A stretch of 16,719 bases of DNA from Boseongicola sp. SB0675_bin_26 (lineage in GTDB: Bacteria > Pseudomonadota > Alphaproteobacteria > Rhodobacterales > Rhodobacteraceae), in NCBI GenBank assembly GCA_009843725.1, contig VYCX01000125.1, forward strand, positions 14,325 through 31,043. Reading direction: 5' to 3'. Position 1 is the stretch's first letter. Every line of letters starts with the position of its first letter. A program made the position numbers and the translations under genes. Under the pieces are notes generated by a model that made no database searches, was not told where the DNA came from, and saw nothing but the letters and a program-made list of their open reading frames with translations. This document shows, piece after piece, positions 6,249-14,094 of the stretch.

Positions 6249-7247
6249 CTAACGCGGAGCATTCGGTCTCGAACGAAACTGCGACTGCAGCAGGATGACG
6301 AGGAACAGGAAGGCGCCGCGTATGACCAGTTGCCAATATGCACTAAGGCTGATCGTGCCCTTGCCGTTCTCGAAGTTCAGGATGTTGAATACCAGACCGA
6401 GCAGGAGAGCGCCGGCGACCGTTGCAGGGATCGAACCCAGCCCGCCGGTCAGCAAGGTTCCGCCGACCACCACTGACGCGATTGCCGACAGTTCCCAGCC
6501 CAGTCCCTCCAATGGCTGGCCAGCTCCATAGCCGGACGCGAGGATCACGCCGGCAAGACCGGCGCATGCACCGCTGAAAAGGTACACGAACGTCTTGGCC
6601 CGAGTCACGCCGAGTCCCATCAGCGCCGAGGCTTCTTCACCTCCGCCGATTGCCAGAATGGTCCTTCCGAGCAACGTGTGCTCAAGAATGGCCCATGCAA
6701 CGAGTGCGACCAGGAGCGTCACCAGAATTGTCCAGGGCACGAGATCGAACGCCTTTCCCATGCCGAACACGGTAAAGTTGCTTGACCAGTCGACCGAGAC
6801 CGTTTGGGCGCCGCTGATCACCAGAGCGCCGCCCTTGGCTCCTAGCATGGTCGCAAGCGTGGCGATGAACGGCGGTATGCGCATCGCGATGATGCAAAAC
6901 GCGTTCACCCCGCCAATCGCGGCACCGGCGGCCATGCCGCCCGGCAACGCGATTTCGATGCCATACGGGCTGAGATAGGCGGCGCAGACCGACGTGAACG
7001 CAGCCACGGACCCGACCGACAGATCGATCCCGCCCGTCATGATCACCAACGCCATGCCGATCGAAATGACAATGAACATCGAATTGTAGTTGAGGAAGGA
7101 GAAGATGTTGTAGCTGCTTCCAAAGTTGTCGTAGCGGAGCAGGCCGAAGACGATCAGCGCAAGCAAGGCGACCCAGACGCCGATCATCTGGGTGTCTCCA
7201 CGCACCATGTGGCGAAGATCAAGGTCGAAAGGGCCCCGCGTGGTCAT
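6249..7247 (-). CDS. yjfF: Sugar ABC importer permease, YjfF type
   Basis: A 332-residue inner-membrane permease of the RbsC/BPD_transp_2 family, one half of the channel of a sugar importer. The sequence is almost entirely hydrophobic helices. It has the conserved GGIDLSVGS (72-80), a cytoplasmic coupling region AIGGGEEASALMGLGVTRAKTFVYLFSG, and the late ELSAIASVVVGGTLLTGGLGS block. Length and sequence fit YjfF of the E. coli galactofuranose importer YtfQRT-YjfF, and it is last in the operon as in E. coli. The ATG at 7247 overlaps the stop of the preceding permease by 4 bases (ATGA), so translation is probably coupled. The actual sugar is not proven by homology; other RbsC paralogues cannot be excluded. 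Confidence 0.85.
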   Translation of the reverse strand: MTTRGPFDLDLRHMVRGDTQMIGVWVALLALIVFGLLRYDNFGSSYNIFSFLNYNSMFIVISIGMALVIMTGGIDLSVGSVAAFTSVCAAYLSPYGIEIALPGGMAAGAAIGGVNAFCIIAMRIPPFIATLATMLGAKGGALVISGAQTVSVDWSSNFTVFGMGKAFDLVPWTILVTLLVALVAWAILEHTLLGRTILAIGGGEEASALMGLGVTRAKTFVYLFSGACAGLAGVILASGYGAGQPLEGLGWELSAIASVVVGGTLLTGGLGSIPATVAGALLLGLVFNILNFENGKGTISLSAYWQLVIRGAFLFLVILLQSQFRSRPNAPR

Positions 7248-8245
7248 TCCTTCCGTGCCTGCTGAACATAGACTGCAAGAACGATGATCAACGCCTTCGC
7301 GATGAGCGCGACCTCGTCCTCCACGCCGTTTGCCAGCAGCGTGTATCGCACCAGCTGAATGATGACTGCACCCACGAGCGCACCGAAAACCGGTGCCCGC
7401 CCACCTTGCAGCAACGCGCCGCCGACGACCGCTGCCGCGATGGCGTCAAGCTCCATGAGATTTCCGTTCCGGGCTGCATCGGAGGCGGAGTTGATGGCGA
7501 CGACGATCAGGCCGGCAATGCCGGACAGCACCGCACAGATCATGTACACGCCGATCTTGACGGAGCGTATCGGCATGCCTGCCAGCATTGCCGCCCGTTC
7601 ATTGCCGCCGATCGCCAGGATGCAGCGACCAAAGGCGGTCCGGTTCACGAGCCAGAATATCGAACCTGCGAGGGCAAGCGCCAGCCAACCCTGAAACGGC
7701 AAGCCCAGAATCTTTCCGGCGCCGAGATAGCTGAACGCAGGATTGGAAAACGTCTGCAGGTTCCCGTTGGTCAGCAGCTGCGCCAGGCCGCGCCCGGAAA
7801 TGAAGAGGATGAGTGTCGCAACTATGGGCTGCACTCCGAGGACGCTGACGATCAGCCCGTTGAACAGGCCGCAGGCGGCCGCGACAATCAACGGCACGAC
7901 AAATGCCAGGACAAGGCCCGTGACGGGATAGGCCTGCCCGAAGGCCGACATGAAGATCAATGGCGCAGTCGCGCCCGCAAGAGCCATCACAGCTCCGACC
8001 GAAAGATCGATCCCCGCCGTCGCGATGACGAGCGTCATGCCCAACGCGACGATCGCGATGGTCGCGACCTGGCTGACGTTCACGAACAGCGTTTGCAGCT
8101 GCAGGAAGTTCGGGGTGACCAGCGCGTTGAAGGCAAGCAGGATCACGAGCGCGACCAGGCCTCCGTGACGGAACGGACCGCGGCCCTTCGCCCGCCGGAG
8201 CAGCGAGCCGACCATGTCCCGAATCGCCTCGCCTTGCGCTCTCAT
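7244..8245 (-). CDS. ytfT: Sugar ABC importer permease, YtfT type
   Basis: A 333-residue RbsC-family permease that should pair with the following YjfF-like protein to form the membrane channel. Hallmarks are a hydrophilic N-terminus of about 28 residues, hydrophobic helices from residue 29, TLVIATAGIDLSVGAVMALAG (71-91), the coupling region AIGGNERAAMLAGMPIRSVKIGVY, and ELDAIAAAVVGGALLQGGR near the C-terminus. The pattern fits E. coli YtfT, about 340 residues. Its ATG at 8245 overlaps the ATPase stop by 4 bases, and its own stop overlaps the next permease by 4 bases, so the three are a tightly coupled operon. It is paralogous to the neighbouring permease, and the two are not interchangeable copies. 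Confidence 0.85.
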   Translation of the reverse strand: MRAQGEAIRDMVGSLLRRAKGRGPFRHGGLVALVILLAFNALVTPNFLQLQTLFVNVSQVATIAIVALGMTLVIATAGIDLSVGAVMALAGATAPLIFMSAFGQAYPVTGLVLAFVVPLIVAAACGLFNGLIVSVLGVQPIVATLILFISGRGLAQLLTNGNLQTFSNPAFSYLGAGKILGLPFQGWLALALAGSIFWLVNRTAFGRCILAIGGNERAAMLAGMPIRSVKIGVYMICAVLSGIAGLIVVAINSASDAARNGNLMELDAIAAAVVGGALLQGGRAPVFGALVGAVIIQLVRYTLLANGVEDEVALIAKALIIVLAVYVQQARKE

Positions 8246-9777
8246 TGCCCGTCCTGAACGCTCGCTTCATTCGCGTTGTGCGCGACCGCGCCGATCAGCA
8301 TGTCCTCGGTGACTCCCGGGTTCCTCAGCGTTGACGTCGTGCGCCCGTCGTGGAGCAGGAATATGCGGTCGGCGCCCTCCACAAGCTCCTCGAATTCCGA
8401 AGAGATCAGCAGGACGCTGATGTCCTGTTCGACATGATCACGGATTATTCGCTGGATCTCCGCCTTTGCGCCGACGTCCACGCCCCGGGTCGGCTCGTCA
8501 AGAATCAGCAGTTCAGGCTCGAGCGCCAGCCAGCGGGCGAGCAGCACCTTTTGCTGGTTTCCCCCTGAAAGTTCCCGAACCGGCTGGTCCATGTGAGCGG
8601 CCTTGATGTCCAGTTCTCTGATGAAGCGTTCGACCAGCCTGCGCTCTTCGTCATGGCGAATTCGCCCGCGGCGCGAGATTTTTGGCAACATGGCCAGCGT
8701 CAGGTTCTCGCGAAGCGACAGATCCGGAATGATCCCTTCGGACTTGCGGTCCTCCGTGAGGAAGCCCAGGCCTGCGGAAATTGCTTGGCGGGGCGACATC
8801 CATGAGACCCGCGCTCCCTTGAGAGTGATGCTTCCCGCAGTCAACCGATCAACGCCGAAAAGCGCCTTGGCCGCCTCGGTCCTTCCCGACCCCAGCAGGC
8901 CGCCGAGACCGACGATTTCGCCGCGACGCAGGTCCATGCTGAAGTCCTTGAGCCGATTGAGCGTCGCCGCGCCTTCGACGGCGAGCAGACGCTCCCCGGA
9001 CGCGGCGTGGACACCGCCAAATCCCGTCATTCCGGCGGACCGGATTTCCTCTGCATCGCGTCCCAGCATGTCGGCGATCAGCTCGAGCTTCGATGTTTCG
9101 GCGATCGGACGGCAGCCGACGGTCCGGCCATCGCGCATGATCGTGACGCGGTCGGAGATCCGAAACAGCTCATCCAGGAAATGCGACACGTAAAGCACGG
9201 AAACGCCGTTCCGGCGCAGCCTGTCGATCACCCCGAACAGAACGTCGACCTCGCGGTCGTCAAGCGACGAGGTGGGTTCGTCCATTATGACGAGCCTGGC
9301 ATTGATCGAAACCGCCCGGGCAATCGCCACAAGCTGCTGGATGGCCGTGGAACAGCGCTCAAGCGGAGCCCTGACGTCAACGTTCACTCCAAAGCCGTCG
9401 AGAATCTCACGGGTTCGCCGGTGCGCCCGTCTCCAGTCTATGAACCCGCCCCATCTTCGCGGTTCGTAGCCGAGCATCACGTTCTCGGTCACCGTGCGAA
9501 GCGGAACGAGATTGAGCTCCTGGTATATCGTGGCGATTCCGGCGTCCTGGGATTGCCGCGGTGACGAGAAATTCACCGGCGCGCCGTCAAAGATCACACT
9601 GCCGCCGTCCCGGCGATAGGCGCCGGTCAGGATCTTGATGAGCGTCGACTTGCCGGCACCGTTCTGCCCGATCAGCGCGTGGACTTCGCCGGGCCGGACT
9701 TCGAGACGTGACTGAACGAGCGCGCTGACGCCGGAGAACGCCTTGTCGATCGCCGTCATTTCGAGCAGTGGTGTCAT
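8242..9777 (-). CDS. ytfR: Sugar ABC importer ATPase with two nucleotide-binding domains, YtfR type
   Basis: A 511-residue tandem ATPase of the RbsA/MglA/YtfR family that powers the importer from the cytoplasmic face. Domain 1: Walker A GQNGAGKST (37-45), Q-loop YQELNLVP, a degenerate signature CSTAIQQ (142-148), Walker B LVIMDE with E167. Domain 2: a degenerate Walker A GLLGSGRTE (293-301), the usual state in this family, an intact signature LSGGNQQK (403-410), Walker B LLILDE (423-428), and SSEFEEL where the switch histidine would be, also usual. So one ATP site is probably weak. The start at 9777 (MTPLLEM) is preferred, with AGGA about 10 bases before it; ATG 9786 is the alternative. The open frame to 9981 runs through the upstream hairpin and is not family-like. 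It is 172 bases downstream of the binding-protein gene. Confidence 0.9.
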   Translation of the reverse strand: MTPLLEMTAIDKAFSGVSALVQSRLEVRPGEVHALIGQNGAGKSTLIKILTGAYRRDGGSVIFDGAPVNFSSPRQSQDAGIATIYQELNLVPLRTVTENVMLGYEPRRWGGFIDWRRAHRRTREILDGFGVNVDVRAPLERCSTAIQQLVAIARAVSINARLVIMDEPTSSLDDREVDVLFGVIDRLRRNGVSVLYVSHFLDELFRISDRVTIMRDGRTVGCRPIAETSKLELIADMLGRDAEEIRSAGMTGFGGVHAASGERLLAVEGAATLNRLKDFSMDLRRGEIVGLGGLLGSGRTEAAKALFGVDRLTAGSITLKGARVSWMSPRQAISAGLGFLTEDRKSEGIIPDLSLRENLTLAMLPKISRRGRIRHDEERRLVERFIRELDIKAAHMDQPVRELSGGNQQKVLLARWLALEPELLILDEPTRGVDVGAKAEIQRIIRDHVEQDISVLLISSEFEELVEGADRIFLLHDGRTTSTLRNPGVTEDMLIGAVAHNANEASVQDGQ

Positions 9778-9905
9778 CCGGTGCATTTCCTGTGGCGGTT
9801 CATACACCGGAATCGCCCGTGAACTCCAGCTACGGATCCGGTGCCGGGCGGCGCGGCTTCGCACGGCCGCTGCACGATGCGGTTCCACATCGGCGTTCCT
9901 GCGGT

Positions 9906-9945
9906 CGCCTGCGGCGGGGTCTGGGGGAGGTCCCCGCCGCAGGCG
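9906..9945 (-). other. Strong intercistronic hairpin between ytfQ and ytfR genes
   Basis: A perfect 14-bp GC-rich stem (arms 9906-9919 and 9932-9945) with a 12-nt loop begins 4 bases past the stop of the binding-protein gene. No T-run follows. Such a stem can stop 3' exonucleases, keeping the binding-protein message abundant relative to the ATPase and permeases. It could also act as a partial terminator. The remaining spacer (9778-9905) holds no gene. Confidence 0.75.
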
Positions 9946-9949
9946 CGCT

Positions 9950-10924
9950 TCAGTAGGCTTCGTCGATATGGTCAGCCGCATTCTCGATGGTGAATATCCG
10001 GTCCTCCACCTTGACCCACGGCTCGATTTCTTCCCCGTTTGCGTAGCGCTTCATGGTTTCGCACGCGAGCGGCCCGAAGAAGGGCGACGATTCCACCGTC
10101 ACTCCCATCTTGCCGTCGATGATGGCCTGCAGGGCGTCGCGGGTTCCGTCGATGGACACGACAAGCACGTCTTCGCCGGGCTTTCGTCCTGCAAGCTCGA
10201 GGGCCTGGATTGCGCCAATGGCCATCTCGTCATTGTGGGCATAGACGATGTTGACGTCCGGATGCGCCTGCAGCAGCGTTTCCATCACCTGCCGGCCCAG
10301 GTCGCGTGAAAAGTCCCCGGTCTGCGACGCGACGATGGTCATGTTGTCGTGCATCGCCATGACATCGTCAAAGCCCTTGCGCCGGTCGTTTGCCGGCGAA
10401 GACCCGGTGGTTCCCTCAAGTTCGATGATGATTCCCTCTTCACCCTCGAAATTCGCCAGCGTCCACTCGGCCACGCGTCGCCCCTGATCGACAAAGTCCG
10501 ATCCCAGGAACGCGACGTAGTGCTCCCCGGCACGGGCGACATTCGGGTCGACGGACCGGTCCACCAGGAAAGTGGGTATGCCGGCTGCCCGTGCCCGCAT
10601 GACGGCGGGAATGAGCGGCTTTTCCTCCCGTGGCGGGAGAAACAGCACGTCGATTCCTTGGGCAATCATGCTGTCGACGTCGGCGACCTGCTTTGCCGCG
10701 GAACCTGCCGCATCGGTCGTGACAAGGTCCCAGCCGCAACCTTCGGCCGTGTCCTCGAACGACTTGGTCTCCGCGATCCGCCAAGGATTGTTGCTCTCCA
10801 TCTGCGGGAAGCCGACCTTGTAGCGTTCCTTCATTTCCAGTGGCGGCAAGTCTGCGGCGGCAGGCCCGGCAACTGCCAGGGCACCGACCGCCAGCGCCGC
10901 GAATCGAATTGCAGATTTCTTCAT
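9950..10924 (-). CDS. ytfQ: Sugar ABC importer periplasmic binding protein, YtfQ type
   Basis: A 324-residue periplasmic sugar-binding protein of the ribose/galactose (Peripla_BP_4) family, most like E. coli YtfQ, which binds galactofuranose. A Sec signal peptide is clear: MKKS, hydrophobic residues 6-20, cleavage after AAA near residue 24. Family features are VGFPQMESNNPWRIAETKS (37-55), FLVDRSVD (119-126), GSSPANDRRKGF (174-185), VYAHNDEMAIGAIQAL (228-242) and SIDGTRDALQAI (257-268). D122/R123, N231/D232 and D259 are likely ligand contacts. An ideal AAGGAGGA lies about 5 bases before the ATG at 10924, which decides the start. It is the first gene of the importer operon and is transcribed away from the LacI gene across a 158-base region. 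The real ligand may be another furanose, pentose or polyol. Confidence 0.88.
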   Translation of the reverse strand: MKKSAIRFAALAVGALAVAGPAAADLPPLEMKERYKVGFPQMESNNPWRIAETKSFEDTAEGCGWDLVTTDAAGSAAKQVADVDSMIAQGIDVLFLPPREEKPLIPAVMRARAAGIPTFLVDRSVDPNVARAGEHYVAFLGSDFVDQGRRVAEWTLANFEGEEGIIIELEGTTGSSPANDRRKGFDDVMAMHDNMTIVASQTGDFSRDLGRQVMETLLQAHPDVNIVYAHNDEMAIGAIQALELAGRKPGEDVLVVSIDGTRDALQAIIDGKMGVTVESSPFFGPLACETMKRYANGEEIEPWVKVEDRIFTIENAADHIDEAY

Positions 10925-10973
10925 GATCTCCTCCTTCTTGCATACGTCCGGGTGGGGGCTTGCGCCGCGCCTC

Positions 10974-11007
10974 CTAAACATTATTAGCATTTACTGATAG
11001 TCTTTAG
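10974..11007 (-). promoter_or_regulatory. Candidate operator dyad in the ytfQ promoter region
   Basis: A 34-bp imperfect dyad centred at 10990.5: CTAAA pairs with TTTAG on the outside, and TATTAG with CTGATA inside; 12 of 17 symmetric positions are complementary. It lies 50-83 bases before the ytfQ start, just downstream of a minus-strand TTGACA (11014-11009) that would be the -35. AATGCT at 17-nt spacing, or AATAAT further on, could be the -10; the choice is unclear. A LacI-type repressor bound here would block transcription. It lacks the central CG common in LacI-family operators, so the link is tentative. Confidence 0.4.
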
Positions 11008-11036
11008 TTGTCAACCAAAATGTGTTGGCCTATGGT
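11008..11036 (+). promoter_or_regulatory. Candidate sigma-70-type promoter of the LacI regulator gene
   Basis: TTGTCA (11008-11013), then 17 bases, then TATGGT (11031-11036), on the plus strand. These match the -35 at 5 of 6 positions and the -10 at 4 of 6, with ideal spacing, about 45 bases before the TTG start. The -35 overlaps the minus-strand TTGACA of the divergent importer operon almost exactly, so polymerase could probably occupy only one direction at a time. Confidence 0.45.
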
Positions 11037-11082
11037 CGGAATCGACTCGAATGTGCATGCAAGGACCTGAAGTGAACAGCTC

Positions 11083-12171
11083 TTGACGGATCCGCCCAGA
11101 CAGAAAACGGAATCAGCCGCCCAAGATGCCGTCAAGGGGTCGAGGCGGGTCACCATGAGCGACATCGCGCGCGAAGCGGGTTGCTCCCAGTCCACGGTGT
11201 CCGTGGTCCTGAACGCCAACCGGTCGGTCGAGATTTCCGAGGAAACGCGCGCGCGCGTGCTTCGCATAGCCAGAAGACTCGGTTACGAGAGGCCGCCCCT
11301 GAGGGGCCTGAACGCAAGACGGCCGGTCTCCCTAGGCGGGCACATCGCCTTCGTGATCGACTACATGTCGACGAGTCCCGAGGCGGTCGTCGCGCTCAGC
11401 GGAGTTCGGCAGGCGACCGAGCAAACAGGCAACGTGGTCCTGGTCGCGGAAACAGGGAACGATCCCGTTCTTGAACCCAGGACGCTGGAGATCTTGATCG
11501 AGCACGGTGTGGCCGCAATCATCTTCGCCTGCGTCTTCACGCGGGAGATCAGCCTTCCGGAAATCCTGAAGACGACGCGCGTTCCGGTATTCCTGCTGAA
11601 CTGCTACTCCAGGGACCTCAGGCACCCGGCCGTCGTTCCGGGCGAAATTGCAGGTGGCCAGCGTGCGACGCATGCCCTGGTCAAGGCCGGGCACAGGCGC
11701 ATCGGAACCATCACGGGCGAGCCGTTCATGGAGGCGACGAAAGATCGCCTCGAAGGCTACAGGATGGTGCTCGCGACCGCCGACATCCCGTTCGACCCGG
11801 AACTTGTCATCGAGGGCGACTGGTCGGCCAGCGCAGGATTCCGCGGCACCGAAGAACTGCTCGACCTTGCCGACCCTCCGACCGCGATCTTCTGCCAGAA
11901 CGACAGGATGGCCATCGGCTGCTACGAAGCCTTGAAAGGGCGCGGACTGTCGATCCCGGATGACGTCTCCGTCATCGGCTTCGACGATGAGGAAATTGCA
12001 CGGCACCTCTTTCCGCCCCTGACTTCACTCGTCCTGCCACATCGTGCCATGGGCCGCTGGACAATCGAACAGTTCTTCCATGGCGTGCAGCAGCTCGATG
12101 GCAAGTACCCGGTCACCAAGCTCGAATGCCCTCTGGTCGAACGTGATTCGATTGCACCGCCGAAAGGGTGA
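11083..12171 (+). CDS. LacI-family transcriptional regulator
   Basis: A 362-residue LacI/GalR-type regulator. The N-terminal helix-turn-helix is VTMSDIAREAGCSQSTVSVVLN (23-44), followed by the hinge-helix region ARVLRIARRLGYERPP. The C-terminal sugar-binding domain begins at about IAFVIDYMS and includes VIGFDDEEIARHLFPPLTSL, a hallmark block of the family. The start is TTG at 11083: an in-frame stop at 11068 excludes anything earlier, and RRVT before the first ATG (11155) looks like genuine family sequence. A shorter start at that ATG, with GAGGCGG ahead of it, is possible and would trim the first helix slightly. Divergent from the YtfQRT-YjfF-type importer and upstream of an oxidoreductase on the same strand, it probably represses one or both in response to the imported sugar. 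Confidence 0.9.
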   Translation: MTDPPRQKTESAAQDAVKGSRRVTMSDIAREAGCSQSTVSVVLNANRSVEISEETRARVLRIARRLGYERPPLRGLNARRPVSLGGHIAFVIDYMSTSPEAVVALSGVRQATEQTGNVVLVAETGNDPVLEPRTLEILIEHGVAAIIFACVFTREISLPEILKTTRVPVFLLNCYSRDLRHPAVVPGEIAGGQRATHALVKAGHRRIGTITGEPFMEATKDRLEGYRMVLATADIPFDPELVIEGDWSASAGFRGTEELLDLADPPTAIFCQNDRMAIGCYEALKGRGLSIPDDVSVIGFDDEEIARHLFPPLTSLVLPHRAMGRWTIEQFFHGVQQLDGKYPVTKLECPLVERDSIAPPKG

Positions 12172-12373
12172 TCGGCGTGCGGGCAATGCGGATTTCACGT
12201 GCACCTGGTGCCAATGAAGCGTCGGCGATGAACACGTCGTCGCGGATGCTTGAACAGCACCGGCCGGTGTCCGGGGCGCACCCTCCCGGTCAGGCTCGCT
12301 TGGCCTGGAGTGTCCTGCGAAGCGCCTCGACGGCGATTCGGTCGACTGCACAGCCAGTGTCGCGAGACACTTC
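12172..12373 (+). other. Intergenic region with a 16-bp dyad before the oxidoreductase
   Basis: About 200 bases between the LacI gene and the short ORF, with no terminator seen. It ends in AGTGTC-GCGA-GACACT (12356-12371), a perfect 6-bp inverted repeat with a 4-nt spacer, just before the ATG of the short ORF. This could be a regulator site or a hairpin that hides the translation start. Another small palindrome, GCACC-T-GGTGC, occurs near 12199-12209. Confidence 0.35.
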
Positions 12374-12466
12374 ATGAGTGAATCGGCCGCTACAGCAACT
12401 CCGCGTCGTCCCCTATTCGACCTGTCACGCGGGTGGTTCGCGCCAGTGGCTGATGGCAGCGCCTGA
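12374..12466 (+). pseudogene. 30-codon ORF overlapping the GMC start; possible dehydrogenase relic or leader peptide
   Basis: The ORF starts at ATG 12374 and reads MSESAATATPRRPLFDLSRG, then WFAPVADGSA, stopping at TGA 12464-12466. The A of that stop is the A of the next gene's ATG (TGATG). This gives a classic coupled overlap, and the downstream gene has no clear ribosome binding site of its own. The segment LFDLS..APVADGSA resembles the N-terminus of short-chain dehydrogenases (LFDLSGRVALVTGGSAGIG), with degraded glycines, so it may be the stub of such a gene after deletion. Alternatively it is a leader peptide that controls translation of the oxidoreductase, or simply chance. The relationship to dehydrogenases is an inference from a short stretch. 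Confidence 0.3.
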
Positions 12467-14094
12467 TGCACGAAACGTTTGATCACATCATTGTCGGCGG
12501 CGGTTCGTCCGGCTGCGTCGTGGCGGCCCGCCTCGCAAGCGAGGGCGGGTCCAGAGTGCTGTTGCTGGAGGCTGGCCACTCCAACAGGCACCCGCTGCTC
12601 GACATGCCGCCCGGCATCTTCAAGATGATAAACGGCTCGCGGTTCATGCGCTACCACCGAACGACGCCGCAGGCTCATCTCGGGGGACGGGTGCACGACA
12701 TCCCGCAGGGTCACGTACTGGGCGGCGGATCCTCCGTGAACGCCCAGGTCTACATGCGGGGACGTCCCTCGGATTACGACGAGTGGCACGACATGCTGCG
12801 AGCCTGCAACGACGGAGTCGGCTGGAGCTGGAAAGACGTGCTTCCGCACTTCCGCCGGATGGAATCGAATGATCGCCTGAACGACGAATGCCATGGCACG
12901 GACGGCCCGATGCTCGTGTCTGACCCGGGACACATCGATCAGATGTCCCGCTGGTTCGTCCAGGCAATGCAGAAACTGGGCTTGCCGTTCAATCATGACT
13001 TCAACGGGCCTGCACAGCATGGCGTCGGCTTCTACCAGTTCATGAACCGCGACGGCAAGCGAAGCTCCGCAGCCTATGCATTCGTCTTGCCCCAACGGCA
13101 CAATCCGAATCTCGACTGCCGGCTCCACTGCGAAGCAACGCGCATCATGGTAGAGGGCGACCGTGCCCGAGGCGTCGAATACCGGGACCGGTCCGGAAGG
13201 ATCCATAAGGTCGCGGCTGACGGCGAGATCATCTTGTGCGCCGGCGCGCTTGTGACCCCGAAAGTCCTGATGCTTTCCGGAATCGGTCCTGCAGATCATC
13301 TTCGGCATCATGGCGTCGACATTGCAGTCGACCTTCCAGGGGTCGGACAGAACCTGATCGACCACCCCGAGGTGCCAATGACCGCTCTGGCCAACGGACC
13401 GTACGGCTACTACCGGCAGGGGACGGGATGGCGCATGATTCGCAACGGCCTTCAGTTCCGGCTGTTCGGCACGGGTCCCGTAACGTCGGCAGGAGTCGAG
13501 GCAGGTGCCTTTGTCAACCCCGCCTCGCCCGACGCGCTGCCGTCGATTCAGGCGTTCTGCGTTCCAACCGTCTACCTCGACCGGGACACGCTAGGACTTG
13601 TCGAGGACGGCTATGGCGTGACGATCACCACGGTCGTGGTCAAGCCGAGGTCGCGCGGCACGGTCAGGCTTCGTTCCGCCAACCCCGGGGACATGCCGCT
13701 GGTGTCCCCTAATCTGCTGGCCGACGCCGACGACATGCGGGACATGATTTCGGGTCAGCGCTATTTCATTCGTGCCTTCCGGACGTCTCCGCTTTCCAAC
13801 CGAATCCGGAGGGTCGCCATTCCGGATCCAGAGGATCTGAGCGAGGAGGCGCTCGCGGCCCATTGCAGGAGATTCGTCAAGACCAACTACCATCCTGCAG
13901 GCACCGCCAGGATGGGAGCGGACGGCGATCCCATGGCGGTTCTGGACGCACGTATGCGTGTACGCGGGATTCAAGGGCTGCGTGTCGCCGACATGTCCGC
14001 CGTTCCGAACATCAATGCCGGCAACACGAACGCACCTGCAATGATGCTTGGCGACCGTTGTGCAGATCTGGTCATGGGCAAGTGTGTTCCCTGA
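12466..14094 (+). CDS. GMC-family FAD oxidoreductase (choline dehydrogenase-like)
   Basis: A 542-residue FAD-dependent alcohol oxidoreductase of the glucose-methanol-choline family, of normal length. The dinucleotide motif is IIVGGGSSGCVVAARL (8-23), with E35 to bind the FAD ribose in LLLEAG. GMC signature 1 is HVLGGGSSVNAQVYMRG (83-99), and signature 2 is near GALVTPKVLMLSGIGP. The catalytic pair is H476 in TNYHPAGTARMG and an asparagine in GNTNAPAMM (N520/N522). No signal peptide is present, so it is cytoplasmic or membrane-peripheral and would pass electrons to the quinone pool or oxygen. Members oxidise choline, glucose, polyethylene glycols, aliphatic alcohols or polyols, and the name betA is not justified without betB/betI nearby. 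Placement beside a LacI regulator and sugar importer suggests a carbohydrate or polyol substrate. The start at 12466 overlaps the stop of a short ORF. Confidence 0.9.
   Translation: MHETFDHIIVGGGSSGCVVAARLASEGGSRVLLLEAGHSNRHPLLDMPPGIFKMINGSRFMRYHRTTPQAHLGGRVHDIPQGHVLGGGSSVNAQVYMRGRPSDYDEWHDMLRACNDGVGWSWKDVLPHFRRMESNDRLNDECHGTDGPMLVSDPGHIDQMSRWFVQAMQKLGLPFNHDFNGPAQHGVGFYQFMNRDGKRSSAAYAFVLPQRHNPNLDCRLHCEATRIMVEGDRARGVEYRDRSGRIHKVAADGEIILCAGALVTPKVLMLSGIGPADHLRHHGVDIAVDLPGVGQNLIDHPEVPMTALANGPYGYYRQGTGWRMIRNGLQFRLFGTGPVTSAGVEAGAFVNPASPDALPSIQAFCVPTVYLDRDTLGLVEDGYGVTITTVVVKPRSRGTVRLRSANPGDMPLVSPNLLADADDMRDMISGQRYFIRAFRTSPLSNRIRRVAIPDPEDLSEEALAAHCRRFVKTNYHPAGTARMGADGDPMAVLDARMRVRGIQGLRVADMSAVPNINAGNTNAPAMMLGDRCADLVMGKCVP

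Noticed and set aside
11054..11061. TGCATGCA palindrome as the LacI-type operator
   Set aside because: Only 8 bp and without flanking symmetry, so expected by chance in a region this size.
12025..13365. A 446-codon minus-strand open frame across the regulator end and the oxidoreductase
   Set aside because: Antisense to the GMC gene and crossing the intergenic region; composition is unnatural and no ribosome binding site is seen.
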